From assembly GCA_964542535.1 (NCBI GenBank), contig CAZIUE010000010.1, forward strand, positions 111,845-175,844: a DNA stretch of 64,000 nt, read 5' to 3'. Made by a program: the position numbers and the translations under genes. Positions 32,821-41,617 of this stretch are shown piece after piece (position 1 is the first letter of the stretch; each line of letters opens with the position of its first letter). The stretch comes from Pseudopelobacter sp964542535. Lineage in GTDB: Bacteria; Desulfobacterota; Desulfuromonadia; Geobacterales; Pseudopelobacteraceae. Below the pieces are notes generated by a model. It had not been told where the DNA came from. It saw only the letters and a program-made list of their open reading frames with translations, and made no database searches.

Positions 32821-34863
32821 CTATCGTTCTCTCATCCCGTTGCCTGGTCGCCTCGGGATATTTACGATGCGGGGGGAACCGGTGGTCGCGTCGATTATTC
32901 TGTCCGGCTCCAGCGCGTCGGTTCCCCGAGCGGGATTCGCATCCACGAACTGCTGATGGAGGATCTGGGTGGAGAGTATGCCGATCAGGGCCATGTTCTG
33001 TGCTTCGGTCGTGAACCCGTTGGCTTGCCCGCGGTACCTGGCGAAGAGGCTGCCGACACGGTTGACGTTGAAGTAGCCGCTCTGTTTCAGCTGTGCCGCC
33101 GATAACAGGGCGTTCACATAACCGCCGTCCGGCTCCGTATGGAGGGAAAACAGCTCGCGCACGGGCGCCCGGTACGGTTGCTTGGGACGCCTCGTAATCT
33201 GCCAGGGGAGTAGCTCCTGGAATGCTTTCTTGAGGATGTACTTTTCGTTCAGCCCTTTCAGTTTCCAGGTTCCGGGCAGTCTCAGGGAAAAATCGATCAG
33301 CCTGAAATCCAGGAAGGGGTGGCGCGCCTCCACCGAGTGGGCCATTGCCACCCTGTCCCCCTGGCTGGAGAGGAGGTAGGTGGAGAGAAAGAGCTCCATT
33401 TCGAGTTCCTGAGCCCGCGACAGCAGGTCTTGCTCGGAAAAGCCGGGCGGCAGGCCGCGGTTCAGCTCTTCGATGGGATCGTAGCCGTCCAGCGCATCCA
33501 TGAGGTCGTCGGAGAAAAAAACCATGTTTTTTCGGCTGTTGTTCCAGCGCGGCATGTGCGAGAAGAGCGGATCTTTCAGCTGCTCCTCGCTGACGGAGAA
33601 GAAGCTTTGCAGGTAGTGTTTGACGCGCGAAGGATTGTCAAACACATAGGGATAGAGTCGTTGCAGCAGCAGCGGTCGCCAGGTTGATGCGGGCTGTTTT
33701 GCCCAGAAGGCGCGCACCTTGGCCTCTTTGAACAGGTTGTAGCCGCCAAAGAGCTCGTCCGCTCCCTCGCCGCAGAGCACGACCTTGAACCCTTCGGCCT
33801 GTACCCGTCGCGACAGGAGCAAGAGCGGCACCGGCGCCGTGCGCAGCAACGGTGATTCACAGTGCCAGATGGTCTGGGGCAGGAAACGGAGGATCTGTCC
33901 GTTGTCAATCAGTTCTCTGCGGTGATCGACGCCGATCGTGCGAATCAATTCGTCCTGAAAGGAGGTCTCGTCGAAGGAGGTTTCCTGGAAGCCCATGGAA
34001 AAGGTCGTTAGCCGGTCACCGGTATGCCTGGCGGCGAGCGCGGTGATAATGGAGGAATCCAGACCTCCGCTCAGGTAGGCTCCCACCGGGACATCAGCCC
34101 GCAGCCGTATCCTCACGGCATCGTCAAGCAAGTCCCGAAGCTCATCCACCGCATCATCCAGCGAGCGGTTCCGCACTTGGTCCGGGGCGTACTGGGTCAG
34201 ACGCCAGTATGGCTGGGGAGTGGTCGGGACATCCCTGACCAGCATGCAGTGCCCTGGCGGAAGTTCCCGGATATCCCTGAAGACGGTTCTTCCCGGCAGG
34301 GTTGACCAGAAGGTAAAAACTTGGGCAAGCGCCCGGGGCTCCAGCGGGCGCGCACCGTCAGCGGCGAGAATCGCCTTGATCTCCGACGCGAAGAGAAACC
34401 TTCCCCCGGAAAAGGTGTAGTAGAGCGGCCGGATGCCGATCCTGTCCCTGGCCAGGAACAGTTTTTGGCCGCGGGAATCCCAGATGGCCAATGAAAACTG
34501 TCCGTTGATCCTGTGCAGACAGTCGGCTCCCTGCTCTTCGTACAGGTGCAGCACCACTTCCGTGTCGGTTTCCGTAGAAAATCGGTGTCCTCGCTTTCGT
34601 AGTTCCTCCCTTAGCTCGACGTAGTTGAAGGCTTCTCCGTTGTAGACTATCCAGAGCGTACCGTCTTCGTTGCCGATGGGTTGCGTGCCGCCGGGAATGC
34701 CGATGATGCTTAACCGCAGATTGCCGAGGGCGGCGCGTCCGTCCAGGTATATCCCGGTTTCGTCCGGGCCACGGTGCCGCATGGGCGAGAGCATCATCAT
34801 GACCTGCTCCAGGGGTGGCGAGGCATGCCCCGCAAGATGCAGTATTCCCCCTATGCCGCACAT
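32821..34863 (-). CDS. Asparagine synthase-like glutamine amidotransferase
   Basis: The 680-residue protein starts 'MCGIGGILHLAG', so Cys2 can serve as the class-II glutaminase nucleophile. Glutaminase residues follow in 'RHRGPDETGIY' and 'IVYNGEAFNYVELREEL'. The synthetase half has the PP-loop 'GAYLSGGLDSSIITALAA' and 'VVLCGEGADELFGGYNLF'. It is longer than AsnB of E. coli (554 residues), with a C-terminal extension, as in the amidotransferases of exosortase-associated EPS loci. There it is thought to amidate a sugar or other carboxylate; free asparagine synthesis is the alternative. Confidence 0.9.
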   Translation of the reverse strand: MCGIGGILHLAGHASPPLEQVMMMLSPMRHRGPDETGIYLDGRAALGNLRLSIIGIPGGTQPIGNEDGTLWIVYNGEAFNYVELREELRKRGHRFSTETDTEVVLHLYEEQGADCLHRINGQFSLAIWDSRGQKLFLARDRIGIRPLYYTFSGGRFLFASEIKAILAADGARPLEPRALAQVFTFWSTLPGRTVFRDIRELPPGHCMLVRDVPTTPQPYWRLTQYAPDQVRNRSLDDAVDELRDLLDDAVRIRLRADVPVGAYLSGGLDSSIITALAARHTGDRLTTFSMGFQETSFDETSFQDELIRTIGVDHRRELIDNGQILRFLPQTIWHCESPLLRTAPVPLLLLSRRVQAEGFKVVLCGEGADELFGGYNLFKEAKVRAFWAKQPASTWRPLLLQRLYPYVFDNPSRVKHYLQSFFSVSEEQLKDPLFSHMPRWNNSRKNMVFFSDDLMDALDGYDPIEELNRGLPPGFSEQDLLSRAQELEMELFLSTYLLSSQGDRVAMAHSVEARHPFLDFRLIDFSLRLPGTWKLKGLNEKYILKKAFQELLPWQITRRPKQPYRAPVRELFSLHTEPDGGYVNALLSAAQLKQSGYFNVNRVGSLFARYRGQANGFTTEAQNMALIGILSTQILHQQFVDANPARGTDALEPDRIIDATTGSPRIVNIPRRPGNGMRER

Positions 34864-34908
34864 AGCCCCTCTCCTTGCGGTGCATCCGCCGTGGGCGTTG
34901 TTTGCCTG

Positions 34909-35628
34909 CTATAGTCGCCGGTACAGACCGGAGGGCAGGGTACTCATCAGGCAGGCTATCAGCCGGTACCATGCCGGAATGTAGGCGACCCGTTTCCTGT
35001 GTTCGATCGCCCCGCAGATCTGTCGGGCGGCGGTATCAACGGGCGTGACGAGCAGGCTGTTCCTTTTCGACGTCAGTGACGTGGCGACAAACCCCGGACG
35101 TATGTCGGTGACGGCAATATCGATGCGTCGTTTCTGTGCGTTGAACCTGAGTCCTTCCAGATAGTTTGACAGAAAGGCCTTGGACGCGTTGTAGGCCGGG
35201 GACTTGCTGCCGCCACGCAGGGCCTTGAAGGAGGAGATGCCCACGATATGCCCACCGCCCCTCAGCCTGAAGTAGTGAAAGGCCTGGTCCAGTACCGCCG
35301 CGACTCCCGTGACATTGATGCCGATGGTATCCCGTTCCTGTTGCCAGTTGATGTCGGGATTAGCCGGACACACTGCCGCGCAGACGATTACCATGTCGGT
35401 GCCGTTCATCTCCTCCACAAGTTCCGCCAGCAGCTGCATCGCCCCGACCGGATCGGCTATGTCGATCCGCTTTATGAACGATTTCTCCGCCAGCTGTCCC
35501 TGGAGCTCCTCCAGCAGCGCCGTGCGCCTGGCTGCCAGGCCGAGCAGGTAGCCCTTTGCGGAAAGCACATTCGCAAGTTCCTTGCCGATACCGGAAGAGG
35601 CGCCGATTATGATTGCCTTTTTCATCAT
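34909..35628 (-). CDS. Short-chain dehydrogenase/reductase
   Basis: The 239-residue classical SDR has the NAD(P) loop 'AIIIGASSGIGKELANVL', 'VCAAVCPAN' in place of the usual NNAG, the catalytic Ser in 'GHIVGISSFKALRGG' and the Tyr-x3-Lys pair in 'PAYNASKAFLSNYLEG'. 'DIRPGFVATSLTSK' follows. It may reduce a keto group on a sugar or acyl intermediate of the EPS pathway. The C-terminal 'IPAWYRLIACLMSTLPSGLY' is hydrophobic and could touch the membrane. Confidence 0.85.
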   Translation of the reverse strand: MMKKAIIIGASSGIGKELANVLSAKGYLLGLAARRTALLEELQGQLAEKSFIKRIDIADPVGAMQLLAELVEEMNGTDMVIVCAAVCPANPDINWQQERDTIGINVTGVAAVLDQAFHYFRLRGGGHIVGISSFKALRGGSKSPAYNASKAFLSNYLEGLRFNAQKRRIDIAVTDIRPGFVATSLTSKRNSLLVTPVDTAARQICGAIEHRKRVAYIPAWYRLIACLMSTLPSGLYRRL

Positions 35629-35699
35629 GGGATTCGGCTCCGCTCTCCCGAAGGAGCGCAGTGGGGTGTCGTGTCACTGGACGGCCCGCTGGGGGAAGG

Positions 35700-36842
35700 T
35701 CAGCCCACATGACGGTAGAGAAACTTTCCGATGAGCTCCGCGACGCCTGTCGGCAACATCCTGAACAGACGGAAGGAACGCTGCGTCGGGAGAACGTCTC
35801 TCCTCAGGAAACATCCCGTGGACGGGATGAAACGGTAATAGTGGATGATGCGCTCCTCTGCTCCCCAGCCGCTCTTGAACTGCCTGAGCCCCGCGTTTTC
35901 CCGGTCGGTCCTGCCAAGGCAGAGGGAGTGGAACCCCTTCTCCGCATACCACCTGATCGCCTCCCAGATCACCAGGTTGTTGGCCCTCAGGTTCTGGGCG
36001 CTCCGGTCCGAGGCTCCGTATTTGTACAGGGCTTGGTCACCCAGATGGAAAAAAACCGCACCGGCAATCACCGTGCCTCCGTGGGAGGCGAGCACGACCG
36101 TGCCGAATCCCGGGGAGATGATGCAGTCATGGATATTTTTAAAGAACAGGGGGGGCTGGGGCGGCAGACCATGGGCCTTGCGGGTCATGCCGTTCAGACG
36201 GCGAAATTCTTCCAGCGCGGCGAAACTGTCACAGATTTCCACCTTCACCCCGGCCCTGACGGCCTTGTGGATGTTTCTGGCGGTGCTGTCCCTGAACCGA
36301 ACCGCAACCCTGTCCGGGTCGGGTGTCAGGGAGAGCACGTGCCGGTAGTAACTGGAAAAGGAGGGAGCACCACAGGTGACGCAGCCCTGCCCCCTGAGCT
36401 CAAGGTAGCGCCAGCGGGCTTGTCTGCCGTACTGGATCAGCGCGGCGCAGGCATCCGTGGAGGATACTCCCGGGGCTGCCAGTGCCTCGCAGTAATCGGT
36501 AAAGGGGAGCGAAACCCCTCTGTTCCCGGTCAGGACGCTGGCAACTTCCATTACCGGGATGAGGCAGAGCAGCTTGTCGCCGTCGAACAGCGCAAAGTAG
36601 CGCGGGCGGTAGCCGTATGATCTGTTCAGGACCTGTGCCCAGTTGGCGGAGTGAAAAATGGAGTGTCCCGGCAGGGAACATACCAGGTCGTTCCATGCCG
36701 GATAGCTCAACGGATCCACCATGCGCACCGACGCGCGGCCGGGCTCTACCCAGGGGGAGTCAGCCCCCTGGACAGCCTCAACAAAGCGGGGGGGCGCCAT
36801 CCGTACGTAGGTCATCGGTTCTTCCGCGGACAGATACCGCAT
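35700..36842 (-). CDS. FemAB-family protein of EPS loci
   Basis: The 380-residue protein has 'PAWNDLVCSLPGHSIFHSAN' and 'WAQVLNRSYGYRPRYFALF' near the N-terminus. The second GNAT half has 'HGGTVIAGAVFFHLGDQALY', 'NNLVIWEAIRWYAEKGF' and 'LGRTDRENAGLRQFKSGWGA'. This matches the FemAB subfamily linked to XrtA/PEP-CTERM exopolysaccharide loci. The activity is thought to be transfer of an amino-acid or acyl group, with unproven donor. ATG 36842 has GAGG eight bases upstream; GTG 36851 is in frame but less well placed. It is one of two such genes in the locus. Confidence 0.82.
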   Translation of the reverse strand: MRYLSAEEPMTYVRMAPPRFVEAVQGADSPWVEPGRASVRMVDPLSYPAWNDLVCSLPGHSIFHSANWAQVLNRSYGYRPRYFALFDGDKLLCLIPVMEVASVLTGNRGVSLPFTDYCEALAAPGVSSTDACAALIQYGRQARWRYLELRGQGCVTCGAPSFSSYYRHVLSLTPDPDRVAVRFRDSTARNIHKAVRAGVKVEICDSFAALEEFRRLNGMTRKAHGLPPQPPLFFKNIHDCIISPGFGTVVLASHGGTVIAGAVFFHLGDQALYKYGASDRSAQNLRANNLVIWEAIRWYAEKGFHSLCLGRTDRENAGLRQFKSGWGAEERIIHYYRFIPSTGCFLRRDVLPTQRSFRLFRMLPTGVAELIGKFLYRHVG

Positions 36843-36866
36843 GGCTTCCACCTCGTGGCGTCATGA

Positions 36867-37976
36867 TCAACCCATAACCGCACGCCGTGTCTCCCGGGCC
36901 ACGCGTTCGATCTGCTCGTCGTCAAGCTCGGGATACATGGGCAGGGAAAGGAGCCGTTCGGCGCTCCGTTCCGCCACGGGGAAGCTCCCCCGTTTCTGCC
37001 CGGCCGGGGCATAGGCCTCCTGCAGGTGAATCGGCAGCGGATAGTGGATGCCGCAGCCGACTCCCCGCTCGGTCAGGCGCGCCAGGACCCGATCCCTGTT
37101 TCCCACCCGGATCGCGTAGATGTGATAGATGTGCCGCGCATACTCCTTCTCCACCGGCAGCATGATCTCCTCCTGGCCGTGCAGAAGATCGTGGTACAGC
37201 GCCGCATGCCGCCGCCTATTTTCATTCCACAACGCAAGATGTTTCAGCTTCACGCCAAGGACCGCTCCCTGGATTCCGTCCATACGGCCGTTCCAGCCGA
37301 TCATGCGGTGATAGTATTTGCGTGACTGGCCGTGGTCCCGCATCATGGCGATGGCGCGAGCCAGCTCGGCGTTGTTGGTCGTTACCGCGCCCGCCTCTCC
37401 GTAGGCGCCCAGGTTTTTGCCCGGATAGAAGCTGAAGCAGGCGGCCTCGCCGATGGAGCCTACCGGCTTGTTCTTATAGAGGGCTCCATGGGCTTGGCAG
37501 GCATCCTCGATAACCACAATGCCGTGGCGTTTGGCAAAGGCCATGATGGGATCCATGTCCGCGGCCTGCCCGAAGAGATGCACCGGGATAATGGCCTTTG
37601 TGTTCGGCGTGAGGGCCGCGTCGAGCAGGCCGGGGTCGAGTGTGCAGCTGTTCTCCTCCACATCGACGAATACCGGGCGCGCGCCGCACAGGCTGATGGC
37701 TTCGGCGGTGGCGATGAAGCTGTTGGGTACGGTGATGACCTCGTCACCCGTTCCGATGCCCAGGCAGATCAGGGTCATCCAAAGCGCCGACGTGCCGCTG
37801 CTGACCGCCACCGCATGGTCGCAGCCGCAGAACCGGGCGAACTCCTGCTCGAACTGTTCCACAAAAGGGCCACCGACGAAGGAGGTGCTGTCCAGCACCT
37901 GTTCGATCGCCGCCGTGATTTCGCCGCGGATCGACTGATACTGGGCATGGAGATCGAGAAACGGTATGTGTGCCAT
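36867..37976 (-). CDS. DegT/DnrJ-type PLP sugar aminotransferase (WbpE/WlbC-like)
   Basis: The 369-residue PLP enzyme has 'IPFLDLHAQYQSIRGEI', 'VGGPFVEQFEQEFARF', 'VAVSSGTSALWMTLICL', 'PVHLFGQAADMDPI' and 'VIEDACQAHGALYKNKPVG'. The PLP-binding Lys is in 'CFSFYPGKNLGAYGEAGAV'. With the acyltransferase and the oxidoreductase encoded next to it, the best assignment is the aminotransferase that acts on UDP-3-keto-GlcNAcA to give the 3-amino sugar of a 2,3-diacetamido-uronic acid. The ATG at 37976 follows GGAGCGCAGG. Confidence 0.88.
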   Translation of the reverse strand: MAHIPFLDLHAQYQSIRGEITAAIEQVLDSTSFVGGPFVEQFEQEFARFCGCDHAVAVSSGTSALWMTLICLGIGTGDEVITVPNSFIATAEAISLCGARPVFVDVEENSCTLDPGLLDAALTPNTKAIIPVHLFGQAADMDPIMAFAKRHGIVVIEDACQAHGALYKNKPVGSIGEAACFSFYPGKNLGAYGEAGAVTTNNAELARAIAMMRDHGQSRKYYHRMIGWNGRMDGIQGAVLGVKLKHLALWNENRRRHAALYHDLLHGQEEIMLPVEKEYARHIYHIYAIRVGNRDRVLARLTERGVGCGIHYPLPIHLQEAYAPAGQKRGSFPVAERSAERLLSLPMYPELDDEQIERVARETRRAVMG

Positions 37977-38056
37977 CCTGCGCTCCTTCGCTCTTGTGCA
38001 TTTGCCTGCCGGCGGCACCTGCCCCGGTGTTGTTTCGCGGGTTCGCTGGCGGCTTC

Positions 38057-38536
38057 CTATGGTTCCAGGCTTCTCCGGAAGCGGGCCGGGTTACCCGCCA
38101 CGACCGTGTTCGGCGGAACATCCCTGGTCACAACGCTGCCGGCGCCGATAATGGCATTTTCGCCCACCGTTATGCCGCACAGAAGCGTGACGCTGGAGCC
38201 GATGGAGGCTCCGCGCCTGACGATGGTCATACCGCACACCCAGTCCGCCTCAGTCTGAAGCGTTCCTTCGGCTGTTGTCGCCCGCGGTAGGAGATCATTG
38301 ATGAAGGTGACGTTATGCCCCACGAAGACGTTATCTTCGATGACCACCCCCTCGCAGATGAAGGTGTGGCTGGATATCTTGCAGTTGCTTCCGATGCGGG
38401 CGTTTTTCTGGATCTCCACAAAGGCGCCGATTTTCGTGTTGTCTCCGATTTCGCAGCCGTACAGGTTGATGAATTTGGACAGGCTGACGTTTTTTCCCAG
38501 CCTGACATCCTCGGCGATGCAGAGATAGTCGCCCAT
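38057..38536 (-). CDS. Sugar N-acetyltransferase (WbpD/WlbB-like)
   Basis: The 159-residue left-handed beta-helix enzyme shows 'RLGKNVSLSKFINLYGCEIG', 'GAFVEIQKNARIGSNCKIS', 'FICEGVVIEDNVFVGHNVTF' with 'INDLLPRA', and ends 'GAGSVVTRDVPPNTVVAGNP'. 'FVEIQKN' and 'GHNVTFINDLLPRA' are typical of WbpD/WlbB, which acetylate the 3-amino group of UDP-2-acetamido-3-amino-2,3-dideoxyglucuronate. It lies between the aminotransferase and the oxidoreductase of the same pathway. Confidence 0.87.
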   Translation of the reverse strand: MGDYLCIAEDVRLGKNVSLSKFINLYGCEIGDNTKIGAFVEIQKNARIGSNCKISSHTFICEGVVIEDNVFVGHNVTFINDLLPRATTAEGTLQTEADWVCGMTIVRRGASIGSSVTLLCGITVGENAIIGAGSVVTRDVPPNTVVAGNPARFRRSLEP

Positions 38537-38564
38537 GCCAGCCTCCTTGTGTGTCGGACAAACG

Positions 38565-39578
38565 TTACAGGCAGGTGGTTATACCACCGTTTTTCAGCGA
38601 TTTGATCGACGCCTCCAGCATCCTGACGACTCTCATGCCGGCGATTCCGTCATTGATCGGCGTCGTGCCGCTGTTCACGCACTGGACGAAATAATCGGCC
38701 TCGTTTCTGAGCGCTTCGATCTGTTCGAAACGCGGCGCCCACATGTCTCCCATGCGGTAGTGCATCAGAAAGTTGTTCATGTTCTCCTTGCTGAGCCCGT
38801 TGCCGTTTTCCACCCCGCGGTCATAGACCCTGATCTTCTCGTCAGCCACTAGGTCATTCCAGACCAGCATCTTCTTGTGACCGCCGATCAGGGTGGTGCG
38901 GATCTTGACCGGTGATAACCAGTTGATGTTGATGTGGCCGATCAGGTTGCCGGGAAAATAGACCGTAATGTAGGCCACGTTTTCGATGCAGTTGTCGAAA
39001 TGTGACATGCCGGTGGCTGCCACGGCCACCGGCTCCTGATTGGTCAGGTAGTGCATGATCGAGAAGTCATGCGGGGCCAGGTCCCAGACCACGTTGACGT
39101 CTTTCTGGAACAGTCCCAGGTTGATCCTGATGGAGTCGAAGTAGTACAGTTCGCCAAGCACGTCGTCGTCGATCAGTTGCTTGATCTTCTTCACCGCCCC
39201 GCAGAAGAGGAAGGTGTGGTCAACCATAATGATCAGCCGTTTCCGCTCGGCCAGTTCGATCAGCTCGGTTGCCTCGGCGGTGCTGGCGGTGAACGGCTTT
39301 TCGATGAAAACGTGCTTGCCGTTGAGAAGCGCCTTTCTGGCCAGGTCGAAGTGGGTTGAAACCGGGGTGACGATCGCCACGGCGTCGATTTCCGGCGACG
39401 CAATGGTACTCTCTTCATCCTGGGTGACATGCATGGCCGGAAACTCTTTTCTGACCCGCGAAAGTGCCTTCTGATCCCTGTCGCAGACCGTTACCACCGT
39501 TGCCCCTGGTGCGGAGCTGAAGTTCCTGACGATTTTGGGACCCCAGTAGCCGTAGCCGATTATGCCCAGATTCAGCAT
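38565..39578 (-). CDS. Gfo/Idh/MocA oxidoreductase (WbpB/WlbA-like)
   Basis: The 337-residue NAD-dependent enzyme begins 'LNLGIIGYGYWGPKIVRNFS' (Rossmann loop) and has 'KHVFIEKPFTASTAEATEL', with the catalytic Lys-Pro, and 'VVWDLAPHDFSIMHYLT'. It would oxidise C3 of UDP-GlcNAc uronate, the step before the aminotransferase. With the next two genes it gives three of the enzymes for UDP-2,3-diacetamido-glucuronate. The UDP-GlcNAc 6-dehydrogenase (WbpA) is not in the window. Confidence 0.85.
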   Translation of the reverse strand: MLNLGIIGYGYWGPKIVRNFSSAPGATVVTVCDRDQKALSRVRKEFPAMHVTQDEESTIASPEIDAVAIVTPVSTHFDLARKALLNGKHVFIEKPFTASTAEATELIELAERKRLIIMVDHTFLFCGAVKKIKQLIDDDVLGELYYFDSIRINLGLFQKDVNVVWDLAPHDFSIMHYLTNQEPVAVAATGMSHFDNCIENVAYITVYFPGNLIGHININWLSPVKIRTTLIGGHKKMLVWNDLVADEKIRVYDRGVENGNGLSKENMNNFLMHYRMGDMWAPRFEQIEALRNEADYFVQCVNSGTTPINDGIAGMRVVRMLEASIKSLKNGGITTCL

Positions 39579-39612
39579 GAATGCTCACCTCTTTTCAGTC
39601 CCGCTCCTTGTC

Positions 39613-40770
39613 TCAGTAGGCACCTTTGCCGCGCAGCACCGCCAGGGGGGTTGCCAGAAGGATCTTGATGTCAAGCCACAGCGACCATGTCCGGATGTAC
39701 TGCAGATCGAGCCGCACCATGGCGTCAAAGGTGGCGGAACTCCTGCCGCTCACCTGCCATAATCCCGTTATTCCCGGTTTCCGGGCCAGAATCCGGTTGA
39801 GGTGCCAGATATCGTACTCGGCGACCTCGTAGGGGATCGGCGGCCGCGGTCCCACCAGGGACATCTCTCCCTTGAGAACGTTGAAAAACTGGGGCAGTTC
39901 ATCGATGCTGGAGCTGCGCAGGAACCGCCCGATGGGCGTCAGCCGCGGGTCGCGCCTTATCTTGTAGACCGCGTGGCCGCTCTCCGGAGCGGCCTGGGGA
40001 TCCACCCGGTTGGAGATGAAGTCGCGGATGAAGTCGCGGTGGATCCTGTCGTCGTTATTGACCAGCATGGAGCGGAACTTCAGGAAGGTGAACGGCCTGC
40101 CAAACAGTCCAAGGCGGGTCTGCCGGTAGAGAACCGGCCCGGAAGAGGTTGTTTTGACCAGAAGCGCCGTGAAGATCAGCAGCGGCGAGAACAGCAGCAG
40201 AGCCAGGGAGCTGCCCAGCAGGTCCATGGCCCGTTTGGCGCCCTCGGCGGCTCGCCCGCCGGTGGCGTTATGAAACAGTTCAGGATAGAAGAACGGGTTG
40301 AAGCGGGGTGACTGTTCCCGGTCCGTATCTTCTCCCGGCTTTTCGGGGAACGCCAGAACCGAGAGCCCTATCTTTGCGTACCGCGCCGGAGAAAGATGGT
40401 CGCGGAGAAAACCGTCTGCCCTTCGTTCCACGATGCGGCTCGCCTGGTCGCGATCATCGCGCCGTATAATGGTAAAGACGATGCCCAGAATTTCGCCGGT
40501 CTGAAGCCAGCCGCACACATCGGTATCCCTGATGGGGACCTGCAATGGAGCGGACAGGAGTTTCAGCACCTCGTCCCTTTCCGTACCTTCCTCGACACGA
40601 CTCAGGTCGATCAGCAGGAGCAGCATCGACTCTCCCGAGCGCTCCACCCGCTTTCTCTCCCGATACAGGACGTGTTTGAAACTCTCCTCTGTCAGCACGT
40701 TTTCCACTCTGCAGGCGGCCGAGCCGTTCACCATGGTAAAGCCATTTTTTGTCGCCAGGTTTTCCGCCAT
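39613..40770 (-). CDS. Undecaprenyl-phosphate sugar phosphotransferase with GGDEF-like N-terminus
   Basis: The 385-residue protein starts EPS synthesis by loading a sugar-1-phosphate on undecaprenyl phosphate. The C-terminal 200 residues are the bacterial sugar transferase domain: one membrane hairpin ('GSSLALLLFSPLLIFTALLV'), 'LYRQTRLGLFGRPFTFLKF', 'SSSIDELPQFFNVLKGEMSL', 'VGPRPP' and 'RKPGITGLWQVSGRS'. The N-terminal part has no multi-helix bundle. Instead residues of about 25-125 resemble a degenerate GGDEF fold ('RVERSGESMLLLLIDLSRVE', then 'IRDTDVCGWLQTGEILGIVF' where GGDEF would be). ATG 40770 follows GAGG by eight bases; GTG 40779 is in frame. Confidence 0.88.
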   Translation of the reverse strand: MAENLATKNGFTMVNGSAACRVENVLTEESFKHVLYRERKRVERSGESMLLLLIDLSRVEEGTERDEVLKLLSAPLQVPIRDTDVCGWLQTGEILGIVFTIIRRDDRDQASRIVERRADGFLRDHLSPARYAKIGLSVLAFPEKPGEDTDREQSPRFNPFFYPELFHNATGGRAAEGAKRAMDLLGSSLALLLFSPLLIFTALLVKTTSSGPVLYRQTRLGLFGRPFTFLKFRSMLVNNDDRIHRDFIRDFISNRVDPQAAPESGHAVYKIRRDPRLTPIGRFLRSSSIDELPQFFNVLKGEMSLVGPRPPIPYEVAEYDIWHLNRILARKPGITGLWQVSGRSSATFDAMVRLDLQYIRTWSLWLDIKILLATPLAVLRGKGAY

Positions 40771-40807
40771 GGCTGGCACCTCGTCGGTTCAAGCTGGTAT
40801 GACCATA

Positions 40808-41581
40808 TTAAAACAGCCGGTTGTAGAGCGAGTCCGGGATGTAGTATTTGCGTTTGTTGAAAATGATGCCGATGATGGTTCCCCCGTTTCTGGCGATCTT
40901 GTCCTTGACGCTCTCAATCACCTGCCAGCGGGTGCGCTCGGCCTCCACGACCAGGATGACGCCATGGGTAAAGCGGGATATGGCTATGCTGTCGGGCGAC
41001 GTTATCGCCGGCGCGGAATCGATCAGGATGAAGTCGTATTTGTCCTTCACCTCTTTCAGGAACCCGGTGGCGGCGGGATGGTCGTACACATGGGGTACCC
41101 TGCTCTGCTGGGGAGAGATGGGGGCGAGAAAGAGGTTGCTGCTGTCGGACTGATGGCAGGCGTTGTCCACCGGTTCTCCCGTTCCCATGATGTCTTTCCA
41201 GCCGGCCTTGCCCCTCAGGTTGAAGTAGAGGTGCTGGGAAGGGTTGTGGTGGGCCGCATCCATGATCAGCACCCGCTTGTCGAGCCTGGCGGCAGCCATT
41301 CTTCCGAAATCACGGACTATGGTGGAAACGCCCTCTCCGCCCTGGAACCCCATGAACAGAATGACCTTCTCGGGCGTGTCGGGCAGCAGATATTCGATGT
41401 TCTGGTAGAGGCAGAACATCTCCGTATCCATGGATGCACCGTTGGCGCCTTTGCTTCGTTCCCGTTCGTGGGGCTGCTGTTCCTGTGGCGTGACATCATC
41501 CGGGATGGAGATCACGTGCGGGACCTCCGCTCCTCCCTTCTCTCGCTGCGCCTGTTCCAGCGCCTCATAGATATTGCTCAT
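40808..41581 (-). CDS. CpsD/CapB-like tyrosine-kinase homologue with altered P-loop
   Basis: The 257-residue cytoplasmic protein opens 'MSNIYEALEQAQREK' as in exosortase-associated tyrosine autokinases. The Walker A region reads 'GFQGGEGVSTIVRD' (residues 78-91), with Val85 where the usual lysine stands. The second Walker motif is 'VLIMDAAHHN' and Walker B is 'YDFILIDSAP'. The C-terminus holds a small tyrosine cluster ('RKYYIPDSLYNRLF'). BY-kinases pair with Wzz-like proteins to control chain length and export; the missing lysine suggests weak or altered ATP use. It is encoded between the sugar transferase and the ATPase. Confidence 0.85.
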   Translation of the reverse strand: MSNIYEALEQAQREKGGAEVPHVISIPDDVTPQEQQPHERERSKGANGASMDTEMFCLYQNIEYLLPDTPEKVILFMGFQGGEGVSTIVRDFGRMAAARLDKRVLIMDAAHHNPSQHLYFNLRGKAGWKDIMGTGEPVDNACHQSDSSNLFLAPISPQQSRVPHVYDHPAATGFLKEVKDKYDFILIDSAPAITSPDSIAISRFTHGVILVVEAERTRWQVIESVKDKIARNGGTIIGIIFNKRKYYIPDSLYNRLF

Positions 41582-41617
41582 GGCTGCTCTCCTTGTCCGT
41601 GGGCGTGTGCTCCCGGA

